Shown here: positions 31,953 through 40,137 of the stretch, one piece after another | Layout of the letters: each line of letters opens with the position of its first letter | Numbering within the stretch: position 1 is the first letter of the stretch | From: Kitasatospora xanthocidica | GTDB taxonomy: Bacteria > Actinomycetota > Actinomycetes > Streptomycetales > Streptomycetaceae | Assembly (NCBI RefSeq): GCF_014656195.1 | Contig: NZ_BNBY01000001.1 | Span: 441,148 to 505,147, forward strand | Reading direction: 5' to 3' | Length of the DNA stretch: 64,000 nucleotides | Translations under genes and position numbers: made by a program | The notes under the pieces: model-generated | What the model was told of the DNA's origin: nothing | The model's database searches: none | What the model saw: the letters and a program-made list of their open reading frames with translations, nothing else

Positions 31953-32696
31953 GTGAGTGGAGCCACGGGTGCTGCGGGAGGGACCTCCGGCGGCCGTCCG
32001 GGCGCGCAGGGCGGGGGTTCGTACGGGGTGCCGCAGCCGCCGACCGAGCACTCGACCGCGTCCACCTCGCTGATGCCGCCGGTCGGCGCCGCGGGTCAGA
32101 GCGGTGCGACGTACGGCGGCGGCCAGACGCCCCCGCCACCGGGCTCGCCCGCGCCCGGCTCGGGAGGCTTCTCCCAGCCGACCACGTACGCCAAGGGGCA
32201 GCCGACCCCGGCCCGGGGCACCCGGACCTCCGGCAACACCCCGCCGGGCGGCACCCCCGTCCCGGGCGCGGCCCGGCGCCCCGCCGCGGCGCCCGCGGCG
32301 GCGGCCGCCGGGCCCGGCCTCGGCCGGACCCGCAAGGCCCGGCTGCGGGTGACCAAGGTCGACCCGTGGTCCGTGATGAAGGTCAGCTTCCTGCTGTCGC
32401 TGGCCGTCGGCATCATCCTGATCGTGGCCTCGGCCGTGCTGTGGATGACGCTGGACTCGCTCGGCGTCTTCGACTCCCTGAGCAAGACCCTCAAGGACGT
32501 CACCGGCTCCGACAGCAACGGCGGCGTCAACCTGATGGACTACGTCGGCTTCGGCAAGGTGATGACCTTCACCACGCTGATCGCCGTGGTCGACGTCGTC
32601 CTGCTGACCGCGCTGTCCACCCTCTCCGCGTTCATCTACAACGCGGCGGCCGGCTTCACCGGCGGCGTCGAGCTGACCCTGGCCGAGGAGGACTGA
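31953..32696 (+). CDS. DUF3566 membrane protein
   Basis: 247 residues. A Gly/Pro/Thr-rich cytoplasmic N-terminus (about 1-130) is followed by the DUF3566 domain: RLRVTKVDPWSVMKVSFLLS, one helix (AVGIILIVASAVLWMTL), a short loop and a second helix (TTLIAVVDVVLLTALSTLSA). GTG at 31953 behind GGGAGGA. This is the conserved gene directly after gyrA (Rv0007 in M. tuberculosis). Its function is not known. Confidence 0.92.
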   Translation: MSGATGAAGGTSGGRPGAQGGGSYGVPQPPTEHSTASTSLMPPVGAAGQSGATYGGGQTPPPPGSPAPGSGGFSQPTTYAKGQPTPARGTRTSGNTPPGGTPVPGAARRPAAAPAAAAAGPGLGRTRKARLRVTKVDPWSVMKVSFLLSLAVGIILIVASAVLWMTLDSLGVFDSLSKTLKDVTGSDSNGGVNLMDYVGFGKVMTFTTLIAVVDVVLLTALSTLSAFIYNAAAGFTGGVELTLAEED

Positions 32697-32749
32697 TCCC
32701 GGCCGGATCCTGACCCTCGCTCAGCTTTCCGTCCACGGACGGAATGTAC

Positions 32750-32782
32750 GGGCCCCACCGGCTGTTGCAGCCGGTGGGGCCC
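32750..32782 (+). terminator. terminator after DUF3566 gene
   Basis: 15-bp perfect stem (32750-32764 with 32768-32782) and a 3-nt loop. It closes the gyrBA-DUF3566 block. Confidence 0.8.
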
Positions 32783-32958
32783 GTCGGCATTTCGGGTGAC
32801 AGCCGGCACCCCGCGGCGTGCCGTCCGGAAGCCGGTCGGCCGCGGTGGGATTAGCTGGATGGCGCCCGTTCCGCGCCTGGGAGTGCCGCAGGCCCGCCCC
32901 CCCGGTCCGCCCGACCGGGCAGGTGAGGTTCAGCAGGACGACTGGACGGAGGCGCGCG

Positions 32959-34353
32959 GTGGCGAAGCTCGCAGGTCAACTGGTCGAGGCCCTGGAAGGG
33001 CTGCTGGAGGTCCCGGTACCGCTGCGGGTACAGGCCTGGGACGGCAGCGTCGCCGGCCCGCCGGGGGCGCCCACCCTCGTCCTGCGCAACCGCCGGGCGC
33101 TGCGCCGCCTGCTCTGGCAGCCGGGCGAGCTGGGCCTGGCCCGGGCCTACGTCGCGGGGGACCTGGAGATCTCCCCCGGCGGCGACCTCTACGAGGTGCT
33201 CTCGGCCGTCGGCCGGTTCGCCGAGCTGCCGGAGATCCGCACGCTCCGCCTCGGGCCGCGCGAGGCCCTCGGTGCCAAGGGCCGCCGGGCCCTCGCCACC
33301 GTCCTGCGCGCCGGCGCGCTCGGCCCCGAGCCGGCCCCGCCCCGGGAGGAGGTCCGCAAGCCCGGCGGGCGGCTGCACAGCCGCGGCCGGGACCGCGCGG
33401 CCATCAGCCACCACTACGACGTCGGGAACGACTTCTACGGCCTCGTGCTGGGCTCCTCGATGGTCTACTCGTGCGCCTACTGGACTCCGGAGGCGAAGAG
33501 CCTGGAGGCCGCCCAGGTGGCCAAGCTCGACCTGATCTGCCGCAAGCTCGGCCTGCGGCCCGGGATGCGGCTGCTGGACGTCGGCTGCGGCTGGGGCTCG
33601 CTGCTGCTGCACGCCGTCCGGCACTACGGCGTCACCGCGGTCGGCGTCTCCATCTCCGCGGAGCAGGTCGCGCTGGCCCGCGCGCGGGTCGAGGAGGCCG
33701 GCCTGGCCGACCGGATCGAGGTCCGACTGCAGGACTACCGGGAGATCGTCGACGGACCGTTCGACGCCGTCTCCAGCGTCGGGATGGCCGAACACGTCGG
33801 CTCCGAGCAGTACCGGGTCTACGCCGAGGGCCTGTACCGGCTGCTGGTGCCCGGCGGCCGGCTGCTCAACCACCAGATCGCCCGCCGCCCCGACCACCCC
33901 GGCGAGCCGTACCGCAGCAGCCCCTTCATCGACCGCTACGTCTTCCCCGACGGCGAGCTCTCCCCGGTCGGCTCCACCGTGGCCCGGCTGGAGGAGGCCG
34001 GCTTCGAGGTCCGGGACGTCGAGTCGCTGCGCGAGCACTACGGGCTGACCCTGCGGGAGTGGGTGGCCAACCTGGAGGCGCACTGGACGGAGGCGGTCCG
34101 GCTGGTCGGCCGCGGCCGGGCCCGGGTCTGGCGGCTGTACATGGCGGCCTCCGCGCTCGCCTTCGAGCAGAACCGGATCGGGGTCAACCAGGTCCTCGCC
34201 GTCCGCAGCACCGAGGAGGGCGCGGCGGGCCTCCCGGCGACCCGCGGGGAGTGGTTGCTGGACCGCGCCGCCGGCACGCCGCGGCCGGTCGCCGGGGTGC
34301 CCGCCGCGTCCCCGGCCGATCCGGATTTGGGAGATCGGCCGTCGGTCCGCTAA
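32959..34353 (+). CDS. cyclopropane-fatty-acyl-phospholipid synthase-like methyltransferase
   Basis: Predicted SAM-dependent methyltransferase acting on unsaturated fatty-acyl chains. 464 residues. The N-terminal domain (LARAYVAGDLEIS) matches the Cfa/UfaA family; then HYDVGNDFYGLVLGSSMVYS, the SAM site LLDVGCGWGS, and the C-terminal part with HYGLTLREWVANLEAHW and a Phe/Glu-rich QNRIGVNQVL. GTG at 32959 follows GGAGG. Between gyrA/DUF3566 and the tRNA-Ile gene it is an extra gene compared with the order I know, so it may be lineage-specific. Confidence 0.85.
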   Translation: MAKLAGQLVEALEGLLEVPVPLRVQAWDGSVAGPPGAPTLVLRNRRALRRLLWQPGELGLARAYVAGDLEISPGGDLYEVLSAVGRFAELPEIRTLRLGPREALGAKGRRALATVLRAGALGPEPAPPREEVRKPGGRLHSRGRDRAAISHHYDVGNDFYGLVLGSSMVYSCAYWTPEAKSLEAAQVAKLDLICRKLGLRPGMRLLDVGCGWGSLLLHAVRHYGVTAVGVSISAEQVALARARVEEAGLADRIEVRLQDYREIVDGPFDAVSSVGMAEHVGSEQYRVYAEGLYRLLVPGGRLLNHQIARRPDHPGEPYRSSPFIDRYVFPDGELSPVGSTVARLEEAGFEVRDVESLREHYGLTLREWVANLEAHWTEAVRLVGRGRARVWRLYMAASALAFEQNRIGVNQVLAVRSTEEGAAGLPATRGEWLLDRAAGTPRPVAGVPAASPADPDLGDRPSVR

Positions 34354-34369
34354 TCTTTCAGTGCGGCAA

Positions 34370-34446
34370 GGGCCTATAGCTCAGACGGTTAGAGCGCTTC
34401 CCTGATAAGGAAGAGGCCACAGGTTCAAGTCCTGTTAGGCCCACCA
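34370..34446 (+). tRNA. tRNA-Ile(GAT), copy 1
   Basis: Cloverleaf with acceptor GGGCCTA/TAGGCCC, anticodon loop CTGATAA (GAT) and T-arm GGTTCAAGTCC. This copy is followed by an encoded CCA (34444-34446). A likely -10 (TAATCT) lies about 20 bp upstream. Confidence 0.97.
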
Positions 34447-34450
34447 CCGC

Positions 34451-34483
34451 GAAGGCCCCGGAGTGATCCACTCCGGGGCCTTC
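34451..34483 (+). terminator. terminator after tRNA-Ile copy 1
   Basis: 15-bp perfect stem (34451-34465 with 34469-34483), loop ATC, then GACGTTTTCG. Confidence 0.9.
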
Positions 34484-34531
34484 GACGTTTTCGCGGATCG
34501 GCCGGATTCGGGTACGCTCTCTGTTCGGCGA

Positions 34532-34605
34532 GGGCCTATAGCTCAGACGGTTAGAGCGCTTCCCTGATAAGGAAGAGGCCACAGGTTCAAGTCCTGTTAG
34601 GCCCA
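34532..34605 (+). tRNA. tRNA-Ile(GAT), copy 2
   Basis: Identical in sequence to copy 1 over 74 nt but without an encoded CCA (CCT follows). It has its own upstream TACGCT element and its own terminator. Confidence 0.97.
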
Positions 34606-34611
34606 CCTCCC

Positions 34612-34646
34612 CGAAGGGCCCGGAGTGATCCACTCCGGGCCCTTCG
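34612..34646 (+). terminator. terminator after tRNA-Ile copy 2
   Basis: 16-bp perfect stem (34612-34627 with 34631-34646), loop ATC. Its core CGGAGTGATCCACTCCG is shared with the terminator of copy 1. Confidence 0.88.
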
Positions 34647-34728
34647 GCGTTCCCGCCCGCCGGACCGGGAACCGGGGGCCCGGCCCGGCGGTTCTCCGGG
34701 ACGGACCGTGTGGAGGGTTGGTGGCGAC

Positions 34729-35061
34729 ATGACGGTGTTCTGGGCGATGAGCATCCCGGGGCTGGTCTGTGCCCTGGTGCTGGTGGCGGCGGTGGACCAG
34801 CTGCTGCTGCGGGCGGGCCGGGCGCGCTGGGTGCCGTGGCGGGGCACGGGCCGGGAGGGGCAGATCTCGGCCACCGGATTCGAGCAGCTGCACGCCCAGT
34901 TCGCGCCGGGCAAACAGCACGAGCTGGACGAACGCGGCAGCACCCTGATGCTGCGCGACGAGGAGGGCGAGGGCGCGCCGCCCCGCAGCACGGTGGACCT
35001 GGCGAGCGGTACGGCGGTGGTGGTGCTGCCCCGGTCGGAGGGCCCGGCGGGCCGGGTCTGA
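34729..35061 (+). CDS. small membrane protein, DUF6191 family
   Basis: 110 residues. One N-terminal membrane helix (SIPGLVCALVLVAAVDQLLL), a basic stop-transfer (RAGRARWVPW), then a soluble tail with a conserved GQISATGFEQLHAQFAPGKQ and an acidic MLRDEEGEGAPP. I recognise the tail as that of the DUF6191 family of Streptomyces; the function is not known. ATG at 34729 with GGAGGG about 12 nt upstream; the alternative start at 34708 is less likely. Confidence 0.78.
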   Translation: MTVFWAMSIPGLVCALVLVAAVDQLLLRAGRARWVPWRGTGREGQISATGFEQLHAQFAPGKQHELDERGSTLMLRDEEGEGAPPRSTVDLASGTAVVVLPRSEGPAGRV

Positions 35062-35317
35062 CCGGGGAATCCCGGGCCGGTCGTGCGCGGGCGGAGCACC
35101 CGGGAGGAGGTGCTGCGTCAATCCTGGGCCCGGACCGCCGGGTTGGCCGCACCGGTGGCTGGTCACGATTGGGATACCGGTGTGTATCATCGGCCGCAAG
35201 GGCAGTCTGGCACCCGGCCGCCCTTCGCGCTCGAAACACAACTGGACTCGTCGGCCCGGTCAGTCCGGCCGGATCCGGCTCTTGAGTCCACCAACGCAAG
35301 AAGGACGAGGTCCCGCG

Positions 35318-35446
35318 GTGAAGAAGCTTCTCCTGGTCGCCCTGGTCGCCCTCGGCGGCTTCTTTGTCTACCGTCAGGTCCAGGCGGACCGCGCCGAGCA
35401 GGACCTGTGGACCGAGGCCACCGACCCGGTCCCGGCCGGTCGCTGA
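35318..35446 (+). CDS. DLW-39 family protein
   Basis: 42-residue actinobacterial small protein: one membrane helix (LLLVALVALGGFFVYRQVQ) and the diagnostic DLW near residue 30 in RAEQDLWTEATDPV. GTG start behind AGAAGGA. It lies between tRNA-Ile and tRNA-Ala, its usual place. Function unknown. The 256 bp before it (35062-35317) hold no other gene that I can support. Confidence 0.88.
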   Translation: MKKLLLVALVALGGFFVYRQVQADRAEQDLWTEATDPVPAGR

Positions 35447-35614
35447 ACCCGGGCGATCTGACGATCGACGGTCTTCGGAGGCGCCGACCCGCGCCTCCCG
35501 GACCGGCCGGCCCGGTCGACCGACCGGACCGGCCGGTTCCCCACAGGGGACGGCGCTGGGAAACTCGCCGGAACCCGGTACGCTAGTGCCCGTCGGCACG
35601 CGCGATGCCGTCGA

Positions 35615-35687
35615 GGGGCATTAGCTCAGTTGGTAGAGCGCTGCCTTTGCAAGGCAGATGTCAGGAGTTCGAGTCTCCTATGCTCCA
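35615..35687 (+). tRNA. tRNA-Ala(TGC)
   Basis: 73-nt cloverleaf; acceptor GGGGCAT/ATGCTCC, anticodon loop TTTGCAA (TGC), T-arm GAGTTCGAGTCTC. No encoded CCA. A TACGCT element lies about 36 bp upstream. Confidence 0.97.
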
Positions 35688-35703
35688 CAGTTCACAGCAG
35701 TCA

Positions 35704-35745
35704 CCGATCGGCCGCTGACCAGGGATCTGGTCGGCGGCCGATCGG
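35704..35745. terminator. terminator between tRNA-Ala and DUF5324 gene
   Basis: Long two-part hairpin: outer 12-bp stem (35704-35715 with 35734-35745) and inner GACCAG/CTGGTC. It lies between convergent transcription units and probably serves both. Confidence 0.8.
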
Positions 35746-35778
35746 CGTTCCCGGGCCCGTTCCGCGGCTTTCGAGCGG

Positions 35779-36483
35779 TCAGTCCGCCGCGGGGCCCCCG
35801 TCGTCGGCGGGCTCGGCGGCCTCTGCGTCGGGGCCGGCGCCGTTCATCGGGGCGGTGGCGGCGTGCGCGCCCGCCGGGCGGCGCTCCTGCGGGGCCGGCG
35901 GCTCGACCAGCCACTCCGGGTTGCTGTGCCGGCGCCACCACTGCCAGGCCACGACGCCGCCGCCGATCGCCAGCAGGCCGGCCACGGCGAGGCCGGCGGC
36001 CAGCCTGTCGCACCGCTCCTTCCTGGCGTTCCGGGCGGCCAGCGCGCTGATCTCGGCGGAGCTGACGTGGCCCTGCAGCGCGGTCAGCGCGGCGGCGCCC
36101 CGGGACTGGGCCTCCTGGGCGACCGGGGTGACCGCGGCGCGGGCCTCGTCGACCGCCTGCGCGACCCTGGGGCCGACGGTGGCGCGGGCCTGGTCCGCCG
36201 CCCGGGTCGCGGAGAGGCGGGCCGCCAGAGCGGCCTCCTGGGCCCGGTGGAGGGCCTTCAGGGCGTTCTGCTGGGCCTCCGGCGGCAGGCTGGCGAAGGC
36301 CTGGCCGAACTGTGGGGCGAGATGCTTGTCGTACTGGACGCGGAGGTTGTGGGCGGCCTGGGTGGCCATCGGCCCTAGGGCGTCCAAGGTGGGCCCGAGG
36401 CGGTGCTTGGCGCCGTCCGCGAACTGTGCGGCGGTGTCCCGGGTCCTGGTGGCCGTCTCGCGGGCCGAGTCCGAAAAACTCAC
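35779..36483 (-). CDS. DUF5324 family membrane protein
   Basis: 234 residues. Long Ala-rich amphipathic helices (about 1-160; SARETATRTRDTAAQFADGA, then Ala/Glu/Arg repeats resembling YtxH-like proteins) precede one membrane helix (AAGLAVAGLLAIGGGVVAWQ), an RRHSNPEWLVEPP motif and an acidic Ala/Pro tail. GTG at 36483 follows GGAGGAGAG. The gene is converged on by tRNA-Ala. Function unknown; the family is typical of Streptomyces next to these tRNA genes. Confidence 0.85.
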   Translation of the reverse strand: MSFSDSARETATRTRDTAAQFADGAKHRLGPTLDALGPMATQAAHNLRVQYDKHLAPQFGQAFASLPPEAQQNALKALHRAQEAALAARLSATRAADQARATVGPRVAQAVDEARAAVTPVAQEAQSRGAAALTALQGHVSSAEISALAARNARKERCDRLAAGLAVAGLLAIGGGVVAWQWWRRHSNPEWLVEPPAPQERRPAGAHAATAPMNGAGPDAEAAEPADDGGPAAD

Positions 36484-36709
36484 GAGTCTCTCCTCCTGGG
36501 TGGCGTCCTTTATGCACATATCCACCTGAATGCTGATCATGCATGGTGATTTGTCCGGCGGCACGCTGGGGTGGGCCGTACGCGGGCCCCTGCCGGGCGG
36601 GGGCACGGAAACGGCCGGCCGGGCGGGATGCGGGGGATCGGGCCGGGGGCCGGGGGTGCGGCAGTAGGCTGGCTGTTTCGGAGGTCGTGTACCGGAAGGG
36701 GATCCGCTG

Positions 36710-37603
36710 ATGCTCCCGGACGAGCCGCGGTCGTCGGCCGATCGGTCCCCGGAGGGCGGGCCGCCCGGCTGCTACCGGCATCCCGGGACGCCCGCCGGGA
36801 TCTCCTGCACCCGCTGCGAACGGCCGATCTGCCCGGAGTGCATGGTGCCCGCGTCGGTGGGCTTCCACTGCCCGGAGTGCGTCGGCGCCGGGCACGCCGG
36901 GGCCAGGCGGGCGACCACCCGGTTCGGCGGGGTGCCGGCCGCCGACGGCGGACTGGTCACCAGGGTGCTGGTCGGCGTCAACGTGGTGGTCTGGCTGCTG
37001 GCCGCCTATGTGCTCACCCCGCGCCTGGACCAGGTCTGGGAGCTGCTCAGCGTCGGACGGGACCGCGATGGCGGCCCGGGGGGCGTCGCCGACGGCCCGG
37101 ACCAGTGGTACCGGCTGCTGACCGCCACCTTCCTGCACGATCAGTGGTGGCACATCGGGCTGAACATGCTGGTGCTGCTCGTGCTCGGCCCGCCGCTGGA
37201 GGAGGCCCTCGGCCGGCTCCGCTTCCTGGCCCTCTACCTGGTCGCCGGCCTGGGCGGCAGCACCTTCGCCTTCCTGGTGGCCGGGGACTGGTTGAGGTCG
37301 GTCGGGGCGTCCGGGGCGATCTTCGGGCTGATCGGCGCCACGATCGTGATGCAACTGCGGAACCGGGGTGCGCTGGCTCCGGTGATGGCGTTCCTGGTCT
37401 TCAACCTGATCGTCACCTTCTCCCGCGAGGGCATCGACTGGCGGGCGCACCTCGGCGGTCTGGCGTTGGGCGCCCTGACCGCGGCCGGCCTGATGTACGC
37501 GCCGCGCGAGCGCCGCGGACTGGTCCAAGGGCTGGCGGTGGCGGGGGCGTTGGCCGTGGAGGCGGCGATGCTGTTGGTCGGGATGTCCCTCTACGGCTCC
37601 TGA
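36710..37603 (+). CDS. rhomboid family intramembrane serine protease
   Basis: Predicted polytopic protease cutting within membranes. 297 residues. The N-terminus has a Cys/His zinc-binding segment (CYRHPG, CTRCERPICPECM, CPEC). The rhomboid core follows: FLHDQWWHIGLNM, catalytic Ser201 in GASGAIFGL, and His247 in DWRAHLGG. ATG at 36710 behind GAAGGGGA. In Streptomyces a cyclophilin gene normally lies between this gene and DUF5324; here only 226 bp separate them. Confidence 0.92.
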   Translation: MLPDEPRSSADRSPEGGPPGCYRHPGTPAGISCTRCERPICPECMVPASVGFHCPECVGAGHAGARRATTRFGGVPAADGGLVTRVLVGVNVVVWLLAAYVLTPRLDQVWELLSVGRDRDGGPGGVADGPDQWYRLLTATFLHDQWWHIGLNMLVLLVLGPPLEEALGRLRFLALYLVAGLGGSTFAFLVAGDWLRSVGASGAIFGLIGATIVMQLRNRGALAPVMAFLVFNLIVTFSREGIDWRAHLGGLALGALTAAGLMYAPRERRGLVQGLAVAGALAVEAAMLLVGMSLYGS

Positions 37604-37631
37604 GGTCCCCGGGCCGCGGGGCCCGGGGACC
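37604..37631 (+). terminator. terminator after rhomboid gene
   Basis: 12-bp perfect stem GGTCCCCGGGCC (37604-37615) with 37620-37631, loop GCGG, directly after the stop codon. Confidence 0.75.
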
Positions 37632-37638
37632 CGGACGT

Positions 37639-37829
37639 TTGTCCACAGCGGGTGCGGGGTTGTGCACAGGCTGTGCGGCACCCGGGTTGTGGACTGCTGT
37701 TCTACGCGTGTCCTGCTGTGCGGTTCTTCCGTTCCCCGGGGCTTGTGCACAGCTGTGGACGGCGCCGGCCGGGAAAGTTATCCACAGGTTGGGGAGACTT
37801 TTCCCCAGTGTGGATAACCATGTGGATAA
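37639..37829. other. DnaA-box cluster outside oriC
   Basis: In the rhomboid-crgA gap (37604-37976) there are one perfect TTGTCCACA (37639-37647, plus), three perfect TTATCCACA (37778-37786 plus; 37809-37817 and 37821-37829 minus), and variants TTGTGCACA (37660, 37743), CCGTCCACA (minus, 37754) and CAGTCCACA (minus, 37688). No gene is present. DnaA-box clusters outside oriC that restrain initiation are reported in S. coelicolor; an equivalent role here is inferred. Confidence 0.85.
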
Positions 37830-37976
37830 GCCCGACAGTCTGATGATGGGGATGGCGGGCGGGGGCAACCGACCGGCTTCCCGCCCAGCTCCGGACACGC
37901 CTGACCGCCGCCCCGGGTCGAGCTGTCCGGAGCGGCGGGAATCGGCCCGTTCCCGGGCCTCAGGACGAGCGGGTCG

Positions 37977-38225
37977 TCACTTCCACTGGGTGGAGACGCC
38001 GAAGCCCGCGGCGATGAAGCCGAAGCCCACCAGGATGTTCCAGTTCCGCCAGCTCTCGACCGGGTAGGTGCCGCTGGTCACGTAGTAGGTGACGATCCAC
38101 ACCAGGCCGATCAGGAACAGTGCCAGCATCAGCGGCGCGACCCAGCCGCGGCCCGAGCTGATCTTCACCACGGCCGTGGTCGGCGGGGTGTAGTCGGACT
38201 TCTTGCGGAGTCGAGACTTCGGCAC
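37977..38225 (-). CDS. crgA: cell division protein CrgA
   Basis: Small inhibitor/coordinator of FtsZ-dependent septation; in Streptomyces it affects sporulation septa. 82 residues: basic N-terminus [15 protein letters not shown], two membrane helices ([20 protein letters not shown] and [15 protein letters not shown]), and the invariant C-terminus STQWK. GTG at 38225 behind AGGAGA. It diverges from the DUF881 gene. Confidence 0.95.
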   Translation of the reverse strand: MPKSRLRKKSDYTPPTTAVVKISSGRGWVAPLMLALFLIGLVWIVTYYVTSGTYPVESWRNWNILVGFGFIAAGFGVSTQWK

Positions 38226-38392
38226 GAGGGGTTCTCCTGTCGATGCGCTGTGAGACCGCGCAGAGGTGCAGCGGGTGGGTCGGGTAGGTCGGCGGTCGGC
38301 AGCGGAGAACACCCCGAGGGGGACGGCTCCGCACGTGCCACCGGCGTCCGTTAGCGTAGTGGCTCGGCGGGTCTTGAGGAGATAAGGGTACG

Positions 38393-39166
38393 GTGACTAA
38401 TTTGTCGATTCCCCCGGAGCCGGCCCCTACCCGCCCTTCCGGTACCCGAATTGTCGGACGTGCCCTGACCTGCGCCGTCTTCGCGCTCGCCGGTCTGCTC
38501 TTCTACATCAGCGCGCAGACCGCCCGCGGCACCGACCTGCGGACCGACAACTCGCTGCTGAGCCTCGGCGACGTGATCCGCCAGCGCAGCGCGCAGAACC
38601 AGCAGGCGCAGTCCCAGCTCGCCGACCTCCAGGACCGGGCCCAGGACCTCACCGAGCAGCAGGGCCACAGCCCCGCCGACGCGGCCCGGCTGGACGGACT
38701 GCGGGCCGGCGCCGCCCTGGAGCCGCTGCAGGGCGGCGGCCTGACCGTCACCCTCAACGATGCCCCGCCGAACGCCACCGCGCGCATCCCCGGCGTCCCC
38801 GAGCCCGGCGTCAACGACCTGGTCATCCACCAGCAGGACATCCAGGCCGTGGTCAACGCGCTGTGGCGGGGCGGCGCGGAGGGCGTCCAGGTGATGGACC
38901 AGCGGCTGATCTCCACCAGCGCGGTCCGCTGCGTCGGCAACACCCTGCTGCTCCAGGGGCGGGTCTACTCCCCGCCGTACGTGGTCAAGGCGGTCGGCCG
39001 GACCGAGGCGCTGCGCTCGGCCGTCGACGCGGACCCGACGATCCGCAACTACCTGCAGTACGTCCAGGCGTACGGGCTGGGCTGGAAGGTCCAGGAGAGC
39101 GGCGACCTCACCCTGCCGGGGTACTCCGGTACCACCGAGCTGCGTTCGGCGGGCGGGCAGCAGTAG
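38393..39166 (+). CDS. DUF881 family membrane-anchored protein
   Basis: 257 residues. One N-terminal helix ([19 protein letters not shown]), a coiled-coil-like Gln/Ala-rich stretch (about 62-90), then the DUF881 domain ([42 protein letters not shown]). GTG at 38393 behind GAGGAGA. The place next to crgA matches mycobacterial Rv0012. A division-related role is inferred from context only. Confidence 0.9.
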   Translation: MTNLSIPPEPAPTRPSGTRIVGRALTCAVFALAGLLFYISAQTARGTDLRTDNSLLSLGDVIRQRSAQNQQAQSQLADLQDRAQDLTEQQGHSPADAARLDGLRAGAALEPLQGGGLTVTLNDAPPNATARIPGVPEPGVNDLVIHQQDIQAVVNALWRGGAEGVQVMDQRLISTSAVRCVGNTLLLQGRVYSPPYVVKAVGRTEALRSAVDADPTIRNYLQYVQAYGLGWKVQESGDLTLPGYSGTTELRSAGGQQ

Positions 39167-39234
39167 CGGACCGGCCTCGCGGCCGTGGGGGGCGGGTCTA
39201 CTCTTGACCCAGTCTGCTACGACGAGGGAGCACC

Positions 39235-39414
39235 ATGTACGGCTTCATCTGGCGTCACCTCCCGGGGAACACCCTGGTGAAGGCCGCCATTTCGGTGCTC
39301 CTGATCCTGGGGATCGTCTACCTGCTCTTCACGTACGTCTTCCCGTGGGCGGAACCATTGCTCCCCTTCGGCGACGTCACAGTGGACGGCGGCGACGGCG
39401 CAGCGAGCGGCTGA
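39235..39414 (+). CDS. small one-helix membrane protein
   Basis: 59 residues, MYGFIWRHLPGNTLVKAAIS then a hydrophobic helix (VLLILGIVYLLFTYVFPW) and a short acidic tail with DVTVDGGDG. ATG at 39235 behind GGGAG. An equivalent small gene lies between DUF881 and trpG in other actinomycetes, which supports it as real. Function unknown. Confidence 0.85.
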   Translation: MYGFIWRHLPGNTLVKAAISVLLILGIVYLLFTYVFPWAEPLLPFGDVTVDGGDGAASG

Positions 39415-39469
39415 CCCGGGCGGCCCGGTACTTCCATCCAGCACCGCATCCCACGGAGACCACGCGCGC

Positions 39470-40132
39470 ATGACCACCCAGTCGACCCCGCCCCGCATCC
39501 TGGTGGTGGACAACTACGACAGCTTCGTCTTCAACCTGGTCCAGTACCTGTACCAGCTCGGCGCCACCTGCGAGGTGGTGCGCAACGACGAGGTGACCGT
39601 CGAGCACGCCGTCCGGCGCTCGGGCGAGGAGGGCTTCGACGGGGTCCTGCTCTCCCCCGGGCCCGGTGCCCCCGAGGAGGCCGGGGTGTGCATCGAGATG
39701 GTGCACCACTGCGCCCGGATCGGGCTGCCGGTGTTCGGCGTCTGCCTGGGCCTGCAGTCGCTCGCGGTCGCCTACGGTGCCGTGGTGGGCCGGGCGCCGG
39801 AGCTGCTGCACGGCAAGACCTCGCTGGTCGAGCACGAGGACGGCGGGGTGTTCGAGGGCCTGCCCTCGCCGCTGACCGCGACCCGCTACCACTCGCTCGC
39901 GGTCGAGCCGGCCACCGTGCCGGCGGAGCTGGTGGTCACCGCGCGGACCGAGAGCGGTGTGATCATGGGCCTGAGGCACCGTGAACTGCCGGTCGAGGGC
40001 GTGCAGTTCCACCCGGAGTCGGTGCTCACCGAGGGCGGGCACCGGATGCTCGCCAACTGGCTCGCGGAGTGCGGCTTCCCGCAGGCCGTCGACCGGTCGG
40101 CCGGGCTCGCCCCGGTGATCGGCCGGGGCTGA
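39470..40132 (+). CDS. trpG: anthranilate/aminodeoxychorismate synthase glutaminase subunit
   Basis: Class I glutamine amidotransferase that supplies ammonia for anthranilate or 4-amino-4-deoxychorismate (TrpG/PabA). 220 residues: VVDNYDSFVFNLVQYL, LLSPGPGAP oxyanion strand, nucleophile Cys in GVCLGLQSLA, and His/Glu in VQFHPESVLT. ATG at 39470. It corresponds to Rv0013 of M. tuberculosis. Whether it serves tryptophan, folate or both cannot be seen here. The following sortase starts 5 bp after its stop. Confidence 0.93.
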   Translation: MTTQSTPPRILVVDNYDSFVFNLVQYLYQLGATCEVVRNDEVTVEHAVRRSGEEGFDGVLLSPGPGAPEEAGVCIEMVHHCARIGLPVFGVCLGLQSLAVAYGAVVGRAPELLHGKTSLVEHEDGGVFEGLPSPLTATRYHSLAVEPATVPAELVVTARTESGVIMGLRHRELPVEGVQFHPESVLTEGGHRMLANWLAECGFPQAVDRSAGLAPVIGRG

Positions 40133-40137
40133 GCGGC

